The translations under genes and the position numbers were made by a program. 64,000 nucleotides of DNA, taken from positions 12,845,403 to 12,909,402 of the forward strand of contig CM041090.1 in assembly GCA_023079485.1 (NCBI GenBank), in the 5' to 3' direction. This DNA comes from Archilochus colubris. Its lineage: Eukaryota; Chordata; Aves; Apodiformes; Trochilidae. Below, in pieces: positions 49,783 through 62,100 of this stretch (positions are counted from its first letter, which is position 1; every line of letters begins with the position of its first letter). The notes under the pieces were generated by a model. That model had not been told where the DNA came from. It did no database searches and saw only the letters and a list, made by a program, of their open reading frames with translations.

Positions 49783-49866
49783 TGAGTGGTGCAGCCGGTT
49801 AGCATGCAACAAACAAACCCGAGCCATGCTGAGGCTGGGGGTTCGAGACTCAGAGCCTCACCCTAA
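49770..49866 (+). repeat. tRNA-like segment with A and B boxes bounded by 13-bp inverted repeats (copy 2)
   Basis: Perfect inverted repeats TTAGGGTGAGGCT (49770-49782) and AGCCTCACCCTAA (49854-49866) enclose a tRNA-like body. It has an A-box-like GTGCAGCCGGTTAGCATGC (49789-49807) with D-stem GTGC/GCAT and loop GG, and a B-box-like GGTTCGAGACTC (49840-49851). The inner 7 bp (TGAGGCT/AGCCTCA) act as an acceptor stem at the expected distance from the T-loop. The T-stem is weak and the post-acceptor linker is 6 nt, so it is not a functional tRNA gene. Confidence 0.65.
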
Positions 49867-49880
49867 TGTCTCCTCTGATC

Positions 49881-50695
49881 AGGTCTCCCCTGAGCCTCCT
49901 CTTCTCCAGGCTGAACAGCCCCAGCTCCCTCAGCCTCTCCTCATAGGGTCTGTGCTCAAGTCCTTTCACCAGCCTTGTTGCCCTCCTTTGGACCCGCTCC
50001 AGGATCTCGATATCCTTCCTGAACTGAGGGGCCCAGAACTGGACACAGTACTCGAGGTGTGGCCTCACCAGCTCTGAGTAGAGGGGCAGAATCCCTTCCT
50101 TGGACCTGATGGCCACGCTGTTCCTGATCCAGGCCAGGATGCCATTGGCCTTCTTGGCCACCTGGGCACACTGCTGGCTTATGTTCAGCTTCCTGTCAAT
50201 CCAGACTCCCAGGCCCCTCTCTGTCTGGCTGCTCTCCAACCACTCTGTCCCCAGCCTGGAGCTCCCCATGGGGTTGTTGTGGCCAAAGTGCAGGACCCGG
50301 CACTTGGCCTTGTTGAACCTCATCCCGTTGGAATCAGCCCAACTCTCCAGTCTGTCCAGGTCCCTCTGCAGAGCCCTCCTGCCTTCCAGCTGATCCACAC
50401 TTCCCCCCAGCTTAGTGTCACCTGCAAATTTGCTGATGGTAGACTCAATCCCCTCATCTAAATCATCAATATAGATATTAAACAGAACTGGGCCCAACAC
50501 TGATCCCTGGGGGACACCACTAGTGACCGGCCGCCAACTGGATGCAGCCCCGTTCACCACCACTCTCTGGGCCTGGCCCTCCAGCCAGTTCCTAATCCAG
50601 CACAGAGTGCCCCTGTCCAAGCTGTGGGCTGACAGCTTTTTCAGGAGAATTCTGTGGGAGATGGTGTCAAAGACCTTGCTGAAGTCCAGGTAAAC
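49881..50695 (-). mobile_element. CR1 LINE internal fragment, lacking both ends
   Basis: On the minus strand the CR1 homology starts in the middle of the RT domain (YLDFSK, about 50695-50675). It stops at the ORF2 C-terminal segment (RRLRGDL, about 49885), with no 3' UTR or octamer tail. Loss of the 3' end is unusual for a LINE copy, because target-primed reverse transcription starts from the 3' end. Confidence 0.95.
49881..50695 (-). pseudogene. CR1 ORF2 reverse-transcriptase fragment with altered catalytic motif
   Basis: The frame is open from about 50695 through the CR1 part into the tRNA-like segment. It keeps [11 protein letters not shown] and the C-terminal [17 protein letters not shown] and [18 protein letters not shown] segments. 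It therefore preserves the stretch deleted in the first copy. The RT active-site box reads FAGD (glycine codon at 50420-50422) where the first copy has FADD, so a metal-binding aspartate is lost. The endonuclease and most of the N-terminal palm are absent. Confidence 0.92.
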
Positions 50696-50862
50696 TTATA
50701 TAATATATATAGACTTATATATATGTAGACTTATATATAATATATATTATAATATTATACATAATATTATAATGTATTATTTATAATATTTAATATATAA
50801 TATAATATATAATATATGGTATTGTATTATATTATTTTATTATATGCATTTTATATATAGTG
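50696..50862. repeat. TA-rich low-complexity tract
   Basis: Long runs of TATATA/ATAATA with repeated AGACTTATATA units. It abuts the right end of composite repeat 2 and mirrors a TA/TG tract on its left. Confidence 0.95.
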
Positions 50863-53800
50863 TTTGCATTGATAACCATCTCTCTAGCTTTTGTCAGATA
50901 CACAGAGTCTCAAAGCTGAAAGTGTAAAATGGATCTGAGTCTATTGTTTGGTTTTTTTTATCAGGGATTCTTGGTGCCAGACATTCAGTAGTACCACACT
51001 TGCTTTCATGAAAATAGTTTTTCATATGTGGAGTGTGTGTCCTATACAAACACCACCTGGGAATTTTCTTATTTCACAGCTAAGAATTAGGTACCAAATT
51101 CCTCTTTATTTCATTGGTCAGTCTTACTGAAAAAAGGGGAATTTTAGAAAAAATCTTCAAGCCCTAATATGATAATCTATTGTGCATGTTTGAATTCAGT
51201 AGTAGGAAAGAAAGGAAAAGAAAGGTTCTTTTCACCTGATCTTAACCAGCACAGAAAAATACTGTTGAAGAGAAACTAGTCTTTAGTTTTTGCATGTCTC
51301 TACTGGCCCCAGAAAAGACCAATCTATAGCAGTGGATTTATGTTAGTGTTAACAACAGGGGATGGGAATTATTTTTTTTTTTAATTTCTTAGAAAAAAAG
51401 AGCAGGTTTGTTTCCTTAAATATAGATTTCACTGTACACTAGCTAGAGGACTAATTTTGAAGGCCATCAGAAAGAGGTGCAGAACATCTGCATGGGAACC
51501 TTGTCTCTTTTTTTCCCCCTTTCTTTCCTAATTTGCATTATGTGCAGTGGAAATACAGTACAGTGGAAGGCTTCCTTCTGGGAAAATGAGCGAAGAGTCT
51601 GTAAGTTTGTATATCCAAAGGCTATTTTAAGAAGGTTGTAGTGAATGGGCGCATTCTAAGACCATCTGAGAATATACCCAACATGAATTAAACATGAGAA
51701 GTCGTTGTTTAAAGTTTTGCTGGTATTGCAACAGAATGTGAATGATTGCTGAGTAAAGTATAAAAGGACAGCAGATTATTAAACACCAGCAGGCTGGCTA
51801 GACCCCAGAAAAAAAATACTGAACCTTATGAACAACAACAATACAGGCAGATGGTAGTGGCCGCTAAGCACTTTCTAATCAGTGATACGACTTTTATAAT
51901 ACTGCTATGTATATTTAATGGAACTCAGAAGTTATAATGCTTTGCCTCTGTTGTGTTTCCGTGTCTTTATCATTTGACTCCCTTTCTTTTTCTGTTCTAT
52001 ATGTTTAGGTACTGGTTATAATTTTTCCTGTCTTTATTAGAAAAACAAAGATTAGGTTTAAAATGCAAATTACATTAGAAACCAAATTATGTCCCAAATT
52101 TTGAAAAAACATAAATTGGTTACACAGGTGAGAATATGAATATCACAGTATTTCAAAATGATCTTTCATTCTTCTGCACTTAGATCTTTCAAAATAATAA
52201 GAACCTCCCAATACATTTTTGTTACATCTAAAAATAGGGAGACATTGAGAGATGGAGACAGAGGAGAGGTACCCTTGTGAATGCTTGAATAGACTTCAGT
52301 GATATGAGGAGTCGTAACAACTTACAGCAAAAAGAACTGTGTCCCTGTGCAGGAAAATAGAAGTGATAAAAACATGTATTTTTGCCTCAGTTGCTATTTA
52401 AATAAAATAAGCTTATTTTTAGAAGACAGAAGCTGAAAAATATTTGCATGTCAGTTCTATATCTAAGAAAAAAAGTCATTATACATCTACTATCTTAAAT
52501 GTATTATAATCTTTTCAGAAACAGCTGACTACCCAACGCACTCTAGCCAGTATATTTCTGGCACTTAATTTCTTGATGCACCTGGAGAGAGCTTATTCTA
52601 ATTTTTATAAAAGAATTCTAACATAAAAATTTTAAAATGCAAACTGAGTCATGGCTTCATAAGAACAGCAGAAGCAGCACTTTTTTTTCCAGACCCAAAG
52701 TATGGAAGCTGAATATGAAATAACCCACTGGTAGCAAGCAACCAGGGTGGAATGGGGAGTATGTGCAGACCTGGCTCTGGTTGCTTCCCTGTGTTGTGGC
52801 AGGAGAGCAGGGGCAAGCCAGAATATGTGACAGAGTGAGCAGTAAGAAGGACAAGGTACCTTGAATTTCTTCACATTAATGGAGGTATTTCTTGTGCCTG
52901 TAGCTGGACCACTGAGGAGGAAGCAGATGTTATCCCCAGTTCTTCCTTCTGCCTGCAAATGTCAGTGGCAAAGAATAAGGCCAAAAGAAACTGGTAAGAA
53001 GTAGTTACACTCAGAAGAAAACCAGAAAAAAACAAACAAAAAAAATCTTTCAGGAAATCATTCTCCACCCCTTCTATCCCAGTCTGTCTGAATTTTAATG
53101 ATGAGGTTCCACTCTTCCTTTTATGTTTTTTTTTTTTTCCAGAGCAGCACAACACAGGTAACTGTTACTACAGCTAGCCATGTCAGAATAACAGCAGCCT
53201 TGAATTTATACCTCATGTTTATAGAGCATCTGATATTTATATGTAAGGAGTGGATGAATTCAAGTTCTCTATATTTAACAATGAAAAAGATTTTGTTATG
53301 TGTAATGTGCCATATAGTATGAATCACAGATGAAATTGCAGATGCACAAGGCATACACTTCAGACTAGTCACCACAACAATAACTCTATGCTCACTTTTT
53401 ATGATCAATCAAAATGAATCACCAATCCACTAAGTTTCAACTTCTAGCATGTAGTAAGCTTGTAATTAAATTAATCTAATAAACATTTTCTCTTCATAGT
53501 AAGAAGGCATTTAATCTGTTTATGTGTGATTATATACACACATATATATATGTTCAACAGAACATCTGCAGGATCTCTTGAAATTTAATCTTTCTTCAAG
53601 AATAGTAATAAATTTTAGTAATAAATATCAAATTGCTTTATAAGACATTATATACCTCTTAGAGAAAAAAATCTTTTCAGGGACAAAGAAAAAATATATT
53701 TTCAGCTAACTCCAGCCTCCTACTAATCCAAGACTGAAAGTTATTTGCAAACCACATATTTGATATCTAAATCATGTTCTGAGGGGCTTTCATTCATGAT

Positions 53801-56699
53801 TGTAGATTGATACAGTCCTCTCTGAAAAATATATTTATCTTTTGCAGCACTCATCAAACACTAAATACCTAACTAGGTTGCAAGAAGAATCTTTAATTCC
53901 ATCATTTTGCTCTGGTAATTGCTTTTGCTTCCTTATGTTTAACTAGAGTAAATGAACTATAATTTTAAATTTCTCTTGACACTTGCTATCTGACATTGTA
54001 TAAAACACGAACAAGGTTGTGTATGCTGGAAAAGGTAACAAGAAGAGATTAAACTACGAGCATATTTTTAAAGGCTGATGCAAATCCAGAAAAAAAGGCA
54101 GAATTGTACCCCTAAATTGGTTTTCCAGTACTGTGGTGGCTTATATTATAACTGGATATTTGAATCGAACCAAGTTATTTTCAAATCAAGTGGAAACTTC
54201 AGCATGACTAGAAAAAATGTGTTACCTCCATCTCTTGCTCTTGGCAGAGCCCCACATCAGGAAGAAGCAAAAATTCTTCAAAATAAGAGGCAAGTCCATA
54301 GGAGTCTGTAGACCACAGAGGACTGTCCCTTTTTAAAACCACCATTGCTGACATAACACATACCCTAAGAAGTAAACCATCTGACCATCTGACTGACTTT
54401 TTAAGCCCTTAATTTCACAGGATTTATGTACTAGTCTCTTGATATGTGTGCTCCCTCTACAAAGGGAAAGCCTTTGTTTGCAAACTCAAAAGCAGCTGTA
54501 CATATATGTTTTAAACACTATCACCTGCGTATATAGTTGTTAGAATTTACATTGCAGACCTCATTAGACCAGGTGTTCTCCAACACAAAGGAAACCCCTG
54601 CAAGGGTTATTCTGAATTCAAGAAGGTCAAGGTTTTATCTGTTAGGGTTTTAAATGCTGGTAAATCACAATACTGTGTATGGTACCAAAGAATTATCTTC
54701 ACAGCATCTCAACAGTAACAAAAAAATAAAATCATTCTTTATCAGCATGATCTTTGTCCTTAATGCCCCATGCTTTTAAGCAAGGGGGAGAGGCAGGGGG
54801 GGCTATTGGCACTTTGAAACTGAGTAAAAAAATAAATAATTACAATAAATATTACTTACACCTTCCACCAGGTTCTGTAAGCCACCTTTTTAACAGACAT
54901 AAATGCATTCTGTTTCCAACTGGGAAAAATACATAATACAGCCTGGAGGATCACAAGGATCATCTTCTGTCTTTTCTTGAGGCTTGCAACAAGGAATAAA
55001 ATATCTAAAACCAGTCTTAGCTGAATAGGTGAAAAAGGTAACAGCTGGTTATTTAGAAAGCCTCAAAGGAAGTGACCTAGTTTGACCAGTGGTAGTGTAA
55101 TTATGCTCCATACATACTCAGAGAAAAGACAGTAGGCATTTTCTGAAACTAAGTTATGGACTACAATTACTAATTAATATTGTCCTTCAGGCAATGGAGT
55201 TTTTAGATTGTAATTTTTTTCTAGGTAAATATTCATTATTAATGTTTGGAACTGCTTAGTCCATACTAAAAAGACGTTTTTAAATAAACAAAACGCTACC
55301 TACATTATATTTTTACTGAAACCTTCAAAGTCAATATTTCTTTTTGTGTTGCATGCTCAGGACACGTGGGGCATGATTTTGGTGTTAAATAATGAATGTT
55401 ATTCATTAGCTGAAGTATTCATATGGTAATTAAGGTTCTATGTATGCTGCACAAGAGGAAGAGAAGAATCTTACAAGTGTGCAAAGTGTATGTGCTTATA
55501 TAAATAAAGGAGGGAGGAGATAGGGAAAAAAAATGAAGTGATCTGATGGAAATGTCAAGGAGGGAAAGGGATCTTTTAAGAAAAAATTACACAAGTATTC
55601 AACTTGCTGTTTCAGGATGAATATAGGAAAAACTATATCTCCAAAGAGAAGTCAAAAAAAGATAAAGGTACTGGGAAACTAAGCATTACAGCATCTAGAG
55701 ATCAGTTTCCTTGGTATTTTGAGAACACAGATTAGATAATTTCTCAATAGATCAATGCAAATGCTTGATTAGTATATGGATGTAAAATAAACTATGTAAA
55801 ATTTGGACAATAAGCAGCTCAGGTCATATTTCCAGCACAAAAATCCAGAGGAACTTTTCTTTGGCTTAAGTATCCCAGCACAAATAAAGTTTAGCTCTCA
55901 ATATTCTCAGTTACTGACCAGTTCAACTTCCTTTATGAAAAACTCAAAACTTCTATCTGTTACTTAAGTCTTCCCTCTTTTCAGAGTACAAAACCTCATT
56001 TTCTTAGACCCATAAAACCACTTGTCCAGATGAAAACTTCATCCCATATCTACTTGCTAGCTCCAAGTCTTTGACATCCTTTGATAACCAAGCCAGTGGT
56101 TATCATTTTTACACACTACAGCAGGCAGGAAGCATAACACCTCACTTTCCTGGTTCCTCAGGGACCAGCCCAGGCACTGCATGGAGAAAGCAGAGGACTC
56201 CTTGCTTCACTCTTCCAATTTTGCCCTAATTTTCATTATATTTTCCCACAACATTCTTACCCCAGCATCTCAGGAAGGCATCGCGTGACCCTGAGTGCAA
56301 GTAACAGCGATAACCAACACACACAGCACTTCGTGCAGCACTTTTCAGGGTCTACTTCTAGGTCTTGTAGGTCTGGGAACACTTTCAGAGACCAATGAGT
56401 GACTCCTGTGAAGCCTTTGAAGAAACTAAGGCTGCCTCCTGCTGCCAGGAAAGGCCAGATCCATGGAGACTGTCACTTCAAGGAAGTTCTAGCAGCTTCT
56501 GACTGGCAGCTGCTCTTGATGAAAGGATTTGAGTTAGAGTTTTTGTTCATTGAAAGACACTTGAAGGACCTCAGATGTTTAGAACACAGATCTTCAGGTC
56601 TGGGGAGGCCTGGAGTATCCCCCAGAGGCTGGGAAAGAGTGGGATGGTGTCTTTGCTTGCACAAGGTGGTGGGTTTGTTCCCAGGTAAAGGGGCTGTGG
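50863..56699. other. AT-rich unique DNA, no gene recognised
   Basis: Only chance frames were found (largest about 108 codons near 52632-52958, minus). The segment from about 56380 becomes GC-richer and may contain an undetected upstream extension of the CR1 that follows. Confidence 0.5.
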
Positions 56700-57540
56700 G
56701 AGGAGGTCAGTAGACTGTATGTACAGTGTCAGAGATGAGGAAAAAGAGATTGGTCAGATTTTCCCTGATACCCTGCAGGTGCAAGATTTTTAACCCCCAG
56801 CCTGTGCTTAGGGAGGGAGTAGGTTGGGAAATAGAGAGTCCTGTAATGATAAATGCTGGAGTTTTGTGACTTCAGGCACCAGGAGAAAGGCTCCTGCTCC
56901 ATCTGTAACTACAGTATAGTTTACATGCATGGGGAGCAGATAAGAGTCTGGGAGCAATGTCCAATAAAAAATCTGAACCTGCACAGCCTGAGTCACACAG
57001 GAGCACTGGGTGAAAACCAATGAGTGATAGAATTGCAAAAGTTCTTGATGCAGGGGTTGAAGGCCCTATTCACCTACCTCCCAGTCTAGAGAGTCTCACT
57101 GATTGCCAAAGGCTTAGATCTAGGATGTTACAGAGACAGCTGAGCCCTACCCTTGGGCTATTACCTCTGTTTCTCTTCCACATGGGCACCAATGGTATTT
57201 CCTGGGTGACCCTTAGCATCTCAAATATGACCACATGGCCCGGTGGCTACATGTCAAAACCATCGGGACCCAGGTAGTTTGTCCTCAGTCCTCCTGGAAG
57301 GGATTAAGATCCTCAGGAGACGTGAGCACACCATGTGAAGTCATAAGCAGGTTGTTCAGGTGCTGGTGACAGCAGGAAGTTGACTTCTACAAATGTCAGG
57401 ATCTCCTCTGAGGATTGAGAACTTCTAGGAAGAGATGGGATCGCCTTCCCAGGAAGGACAAAAACATCTTTGCCAACAGGCTGGCCAACCACCAGTCAGG
57501 TGTAGGAGGCCTGCCCAGATGTACCAGGAGCCCCTGATAA
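56700..57540 (+). pseudogene. CR1 ORF1 remnant (esterase-like)
   Basis: CR1 ORF1 encodes an RNA-binding protein, in some families with an SGNH-esterase-like domain. With residue 1 at 57020, the frame at 57020-57277 has FLFHMGTNG near residues 51-59, resembling the HVGTND block of that domain. A later frame gives RKDKNIFANRLANH, a remnant of the ORF1 C-terminal part. Multiple stops separate the pieces. This assignment rests on motif memory rather than alignment. Confidence 0.55.
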
Positions 57541-57649
57541 AACTGGAATGTAGAACAATATCATATAAGAGGTGGAATCAAGGTCAGGAGAAATACAGAG
57601 ACACTGAGCATAGAGGGATATTGTTAGGAAAGTAAAAGCCCAAACAGAG

Positions 57650-59108
57650 ATTGGGGGATGCAAAGGTCAGAAAGAAAGGCTTCTTCACTTCCAACAGAAG
57701 CAAAAGGAAGACTACTGGAAAAAATGGGTTTGCTGCTGGATGTCAAAGTGGACCTGACAACAAAGAACATGGAAACGGCCGGGATACTCACTGCATTCTC
57801 TGCTTCTTTCTTCACTGGAAACCCCAACACACAGAATTCTGTCTGAAGACTTCTCTGTACAGGAGGATCACTTTGAGGAACAAACGTGGATGGATGCAAG
57901 CCTGATCCCAGAGCGCTAAGAGATTTGACTGGTGTAATTGCAAGACCACTCTTAACTACCTTTGAAAGGTCCTGGCAATTAGCAGTGGCATCTGAGGACT
58001 GGTAGGGAGTAAATGTCATTCCTGTCTTCAGGAAAGGTAAGAGGATCTGGGGAACCAGAGGCTGATCAGAGTTGCCTCAGTCCCTGAGAAGGTCATGGAG
58101 TGAATCACATAGAAGCTGTTGCCAAACATATTAAGGACAAGATGACTGGGAGTAGTCATCATGAATTTATGAAGGGGAACTGATGCTTGACCAACCTAAT
58201 AGCCTTATACAATAAGATGACTTGCTCAGTGAATGAGCAGAGTGGTGGATGTTGTTTATCTCAGCTCTAGTGCAGCTTTTGACACTGTTTCCCATAACAT
58301 TCTCATTGACTGCCTGAAGTGGTCAGTGGGGTGGATCGAAAGCTGGCTTTATTGCTGGGCTGGAAGGGATGGGAGCACTATTACAAAGGTCAACTGGAGA
58401 ACGGTCACTAGTGGTGTACCCCAGGGGTCAGTGCATTCACAGGAACCCTGAGAGACCAGAGAAATGCACTGACAGGTGCCTGGTGAAGTTCAGTAATGGG
58501 AAGAGAAAAGTTCTACTCCTGGGCAAGAATAACTCCAAGCACTAGTAAGTAACGTGAGCCAGCAGTGTATTCTTGTAAGGCCAACAGCATGCTGGGCTTC
58601 ATTAGGAAGAGCTTTGTCAGCAAGTTGACGAAGATGATACTTGCACTTTACTGGGTTAAAATTGGTGAAAAAATCTGGAGTACAGTGTTTGGTTCTGGAC
58701 TTTCCCGTACAAACGAGACAAGGACATACTGGAGGAGGTTCAGTGAACGGCCAGAGAGAAATTAAGGGGTCAAAGCATCTGGTATATGTCAAGAGAGCTG
58801 GGGCTGTGTAGCCCGGAGAATAGAAAGTAAAGGTGTGGGGGAGCAGGCAGATCTTATCAATGTGTGTAAATGCTTAATGAGGGGAAGATGGGACCAACCA
58901 TACTGTTCTCAGTGGTATCTAGTGAAAGGACAAGAGACAATGGGCACAAACTGACATAGAGGATATTCTATTGAAACACTTTATTACTTAGAGAGTGGTA
59001 AAAAACTGCAAAAACAGCACCTTGGCTGCAGAAGTCATGGAGTCTACATTCTTGAAGACAGTCAAAGCTCAATTTGACAAGACCCTGGAGAACCTATCCA
59101 GGTACCAG
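57650..59108 (+). pseudogene. CR1 ORF2 remnant (RT), endonuclease segment missing
   Basis: Only about 110 bp separate the ORF1-end-like sequence from the pre-RT linker of ORF2, so most of the endonuclease domain has been deleted. RT fingers and palm are present but riddled with stops. The YLDFSKAFD box has decayed to YLSSSAAFD. A further internal deletion follows SGVPQGSV, where the text jumps to the RT C-terminal region and the FADD box is missing. Confidence 0.8.
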
Positions 59109-62100
59109 GTTCACTATCTGAAGTACCTGTCACTTCTTTCAAAGTGAACTGACATCTTTACAGAGCCAGTTTTTGCTCTGCAGTGGGGTCACAACTGGAA
59201 GGCTATTGTATCTTTCACTAACCCTTTCCAACTTGGTGTTGCAGAACTGCATGTTGTTCTAGCTTCAGATGGTTATCAGTATCTTACTAACTTAAGGAAA
59301 CACTCAGAATTGAAAGAGCCATCTTAAACTATCTTTCTTCTTGATTTAAATTCTCCCAGTTTTTATAAATGGAGGAAATCTACCTTAACATTCTTATACT
59401 TTTTATAAATTTCCAGCAGATGGGGAGAGTGGGTGTGTGTTTGATAAAAACCACATAATCTATTTGAGAACAGTGCTAAAAGAATAGTGTTGCAAACACC
59501 TAAAAAGCCTTAGGTTAAGTAATCTTACTCTGAAAATGATCATATGGGTGTTTTATTGGTTGAGAAGTTGAATGTTTAAGCTGGAAAAGTGACATTATCA
59601 TCATTAAAATTATTTTATTTTAATGTAACGAGCAGTACCATTTTGAATGGGATTTGAATATTTCATGAAGCCCTGTGTTATAGAGGCAGATATTCTAGTT
59701 ATCATCTAAATATTAATAATTTGAAGAAGAGAAGATTATCTATTGTCTTATTACCAGTAATTTGGGCAAACTGCCTGATGGGTACTAAAGATGTAGCTGT
59801 AGTATCAACCTAGAGCTGGTAGTGACTTGACCCTCTCTGTATTAGTTACCCAGCTAAAAGAGGAAAAAGATCTGTTTGCACAAAGGCTAGAAAGCATTTT
59901 TTTCTTCCTAATGTTATCTTAATTATTATTGTGGTAATTAATTTGCTTTCAAGTTCATTTTTTTTTCTGTAGACATGAGGATCTTTCTTTACTTGTATAA
60001 TAGGCAACATAAACCATGGGATGTCAGTTTGAGGTGACTTCTCAAGACATAAGAGTTCAGAATTTAAGGTGCTTAGAGATAACTGAAGTCAGCCCTGTGC
60101 TGCCTATCAAGTGGTCCATAAAACTGGTCTTTGTCAGCTTCATGTCTGAGCTGCCTCCCATCACAAGAACACTGAAAAAATTGTTAGGAGTCCACAAGTC
60201 TCATACACTGTAAGTGCTTCCAAGCTTTTGGGTTGCAAAAGTAATATCTTCCTGTATCATCATTCACTTCCTCACATACAGGTACCAGCAGTCAGGCTGT
60301 ATGGGAATGTCTAGAAAAGAAATTCAACACCAAGAAGTACAAAAAGTAGCAAGCGAAGGAATACACACCTTATTTTGTAGTCCCTGGAAGAGAAAAGGAC
60401 ATTCTGTTACATTATCAAATATTTTCCCATTCCAGCTCTAACAAGTTCATAATATGAAATCTAGTAAGGATTCATAGAAATTTTCTTTCAACAGGAATTT
60501 CTTTATGAACAACTCATTCAGAAAAGAATGTCAAGGGAGAAAGCCTTAAATGATATTTATGTGACCTGCTGGTGGTTTAGTGTTTTAAGTTCTATGAGTA
60601 CTTGTGTACTTAAGTACTTGTGAATTCACTCAAGTGAATTACTTGAGAGAAAAAAACAGGAAGAGAGGACTTTTTTTTTTTTTTTTGCTTTAATTGAAGG
60701 GATCAGATCCTGAGCTATCCCATTAAGTCAACAGATCTACTCTTATAAACAACAGCTGAAAATGTTGGCTTTTGCCTTTGTGCTGTATCTTTCTATTCTG
60801 TAGTGAGACATGTACTAAGAAAAGGCTTGGAAAAGGTTGGCTGAGTGAGTCAACTCAAGAAATTGGAAAGAAACATGGGAAAAAAAAAAAACCTCAAAAA
60901 TAAGTATAGCAAGCATATTGAGAAGGGCTTAGATTGAACAAACTGAGGAGATGATGATAGATTGAGAAGTGGGCTGTGGCTAGAGCCAAGGAAAGACTTA
61001 AGAAAGAGAAGCCGAGGTATGTATAAAATACAAGCTAAAATGAGTGGAAGGCTTTGTAAAGGGAATTGACATGATCAGAGTGAAGAAATTTTTTATAGTG
61101 TAAAATCATTTTCCAATTTCAGCTGCTGGGGTTTTTTTTCTCTTAAAGTGTTTTACTATGGTATGCTTATTTGCTGACTGTTACAGATTTAAGGTTGTGT
61201 TTCTTTCTGCTGTGTCCCTCCATCCATCAGTCAAGCAGTAGCAGTTGTGAGACAGAACCTGGGAGAGGGAAAAAAAAAAAATGCAGTTTCCTCTTAGACA
61301 GCAGAAGGGGCAGCAAGAGGGGCACAGAACAGATGAGAAAACAGCCAACTCATTTACAGATTTTCTCATTTGAGGTTCTTGATACAAAAACATTCCTGGT
61401 TCTGATGTGCAGACTGAGGCTTGTCTATATATTTATAAAATTAAGTGAAGTGCAAATCACACTAGAAGATTTATGCTAACGGTGTTTCTAAAACACACCA
61501 AAATGAGTAGAATGTATCACCAACTGCTTCTTGCAACTACACTTCTTCCACAGAAACATTTTTAATACATAAGCAATGAAAATAAAACAATAGTCCAGTA
61601 GTTGAACCTAAGGCTTCTGCATTCATTACTGTGCTTTGCCACAGACTCCTTTCATGACCTTAGGTAGAAACCTTCTTCTCCAGTTCTCACAGTGATAACA
61701 GAAACATCTAATTCAAAAACAGTGTTGCTGAAAACTCCTGCTTAGCTGCTTCTTAACCCTCGAGGTGCCTGCAGCACATAAGCATATTACTTTCTGGCTT
61801 TAAAGGTTCTCTGGTTGCCTACACTTCTGAGTTTATTATGTTTCCAAATTAATAGAACTGAGCAGCTTGTCACCAATTTTATATTGAAGCCTGGCTAGAA
61901 TGCAGGGACCAGAGGGTCATCCACCTAAGATGACTGGAAGGCTCCATCTGGTTTGCAGAGAGAAGAGCAATCCTCACCAAATGCAGCTGCAGCTGGTATT
62001 TTAAAGCAGGGAGAGAAGACATGGCCCCTTTGACAGCAGTCCAGTGGTGAGGGCTCTTCTCAGGATGTGTGAAACACAGATTTAGTTTCTTTCTCTTCCT

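Larger units (their letters stand above)
49530..50695. mobile_element. composite repeat 2: promoter-like module + tRNA-like segment + inverted CR1
   Basis: The same 5' module as at 23119 lies in plus orientation (49530-49782). The tRNA-like segment follows in plus orientation (49770-49866), then CR1 sequence in minus orientation (49881-50695). Compared with composite repeat 1, the tRNA-like and CR1 parts are both flipped relative to the module, and the CR1 piece lacks its 3' end. Both outer flanks are TA-rich, which suggests insertion into, or rearrangement at, a TA microsatellite. Confidence 0.75.
56700..59108 (+). mobile_element. old CR1 LINE with remnants of ORF1 and ORF2
   Basis: A long, decayed plus-strand CR1. 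Features appear in order: an ORF1-like coiled segment (LRDEEKEI-type, about 56710-56770), the ORF1 esterase-like motif LFHMGTN (about 57170-57190), an ORF1 C-terminal KDKNIFANRLAN-like segment (about 57460-57495), the pre-RT linker (KKGFFTSNRSKRKTT, about 57670-57715), RT motifs (VVYLSSSAAFDTVSHNIL near 58248; [10 protein letters not shown] near 58406) and the ORF2 C-terminus to about 59105. Numerous stops and shifts break all frames. The expected octamer tail is not seen. Confidence 0.85.

Noticed and set aside
49770..49866. Functional nuclear tRNA gene
   Set aside because: The T-stem is weak, the linker after the acceptor stem is too long and no anticodon loop can be placed.
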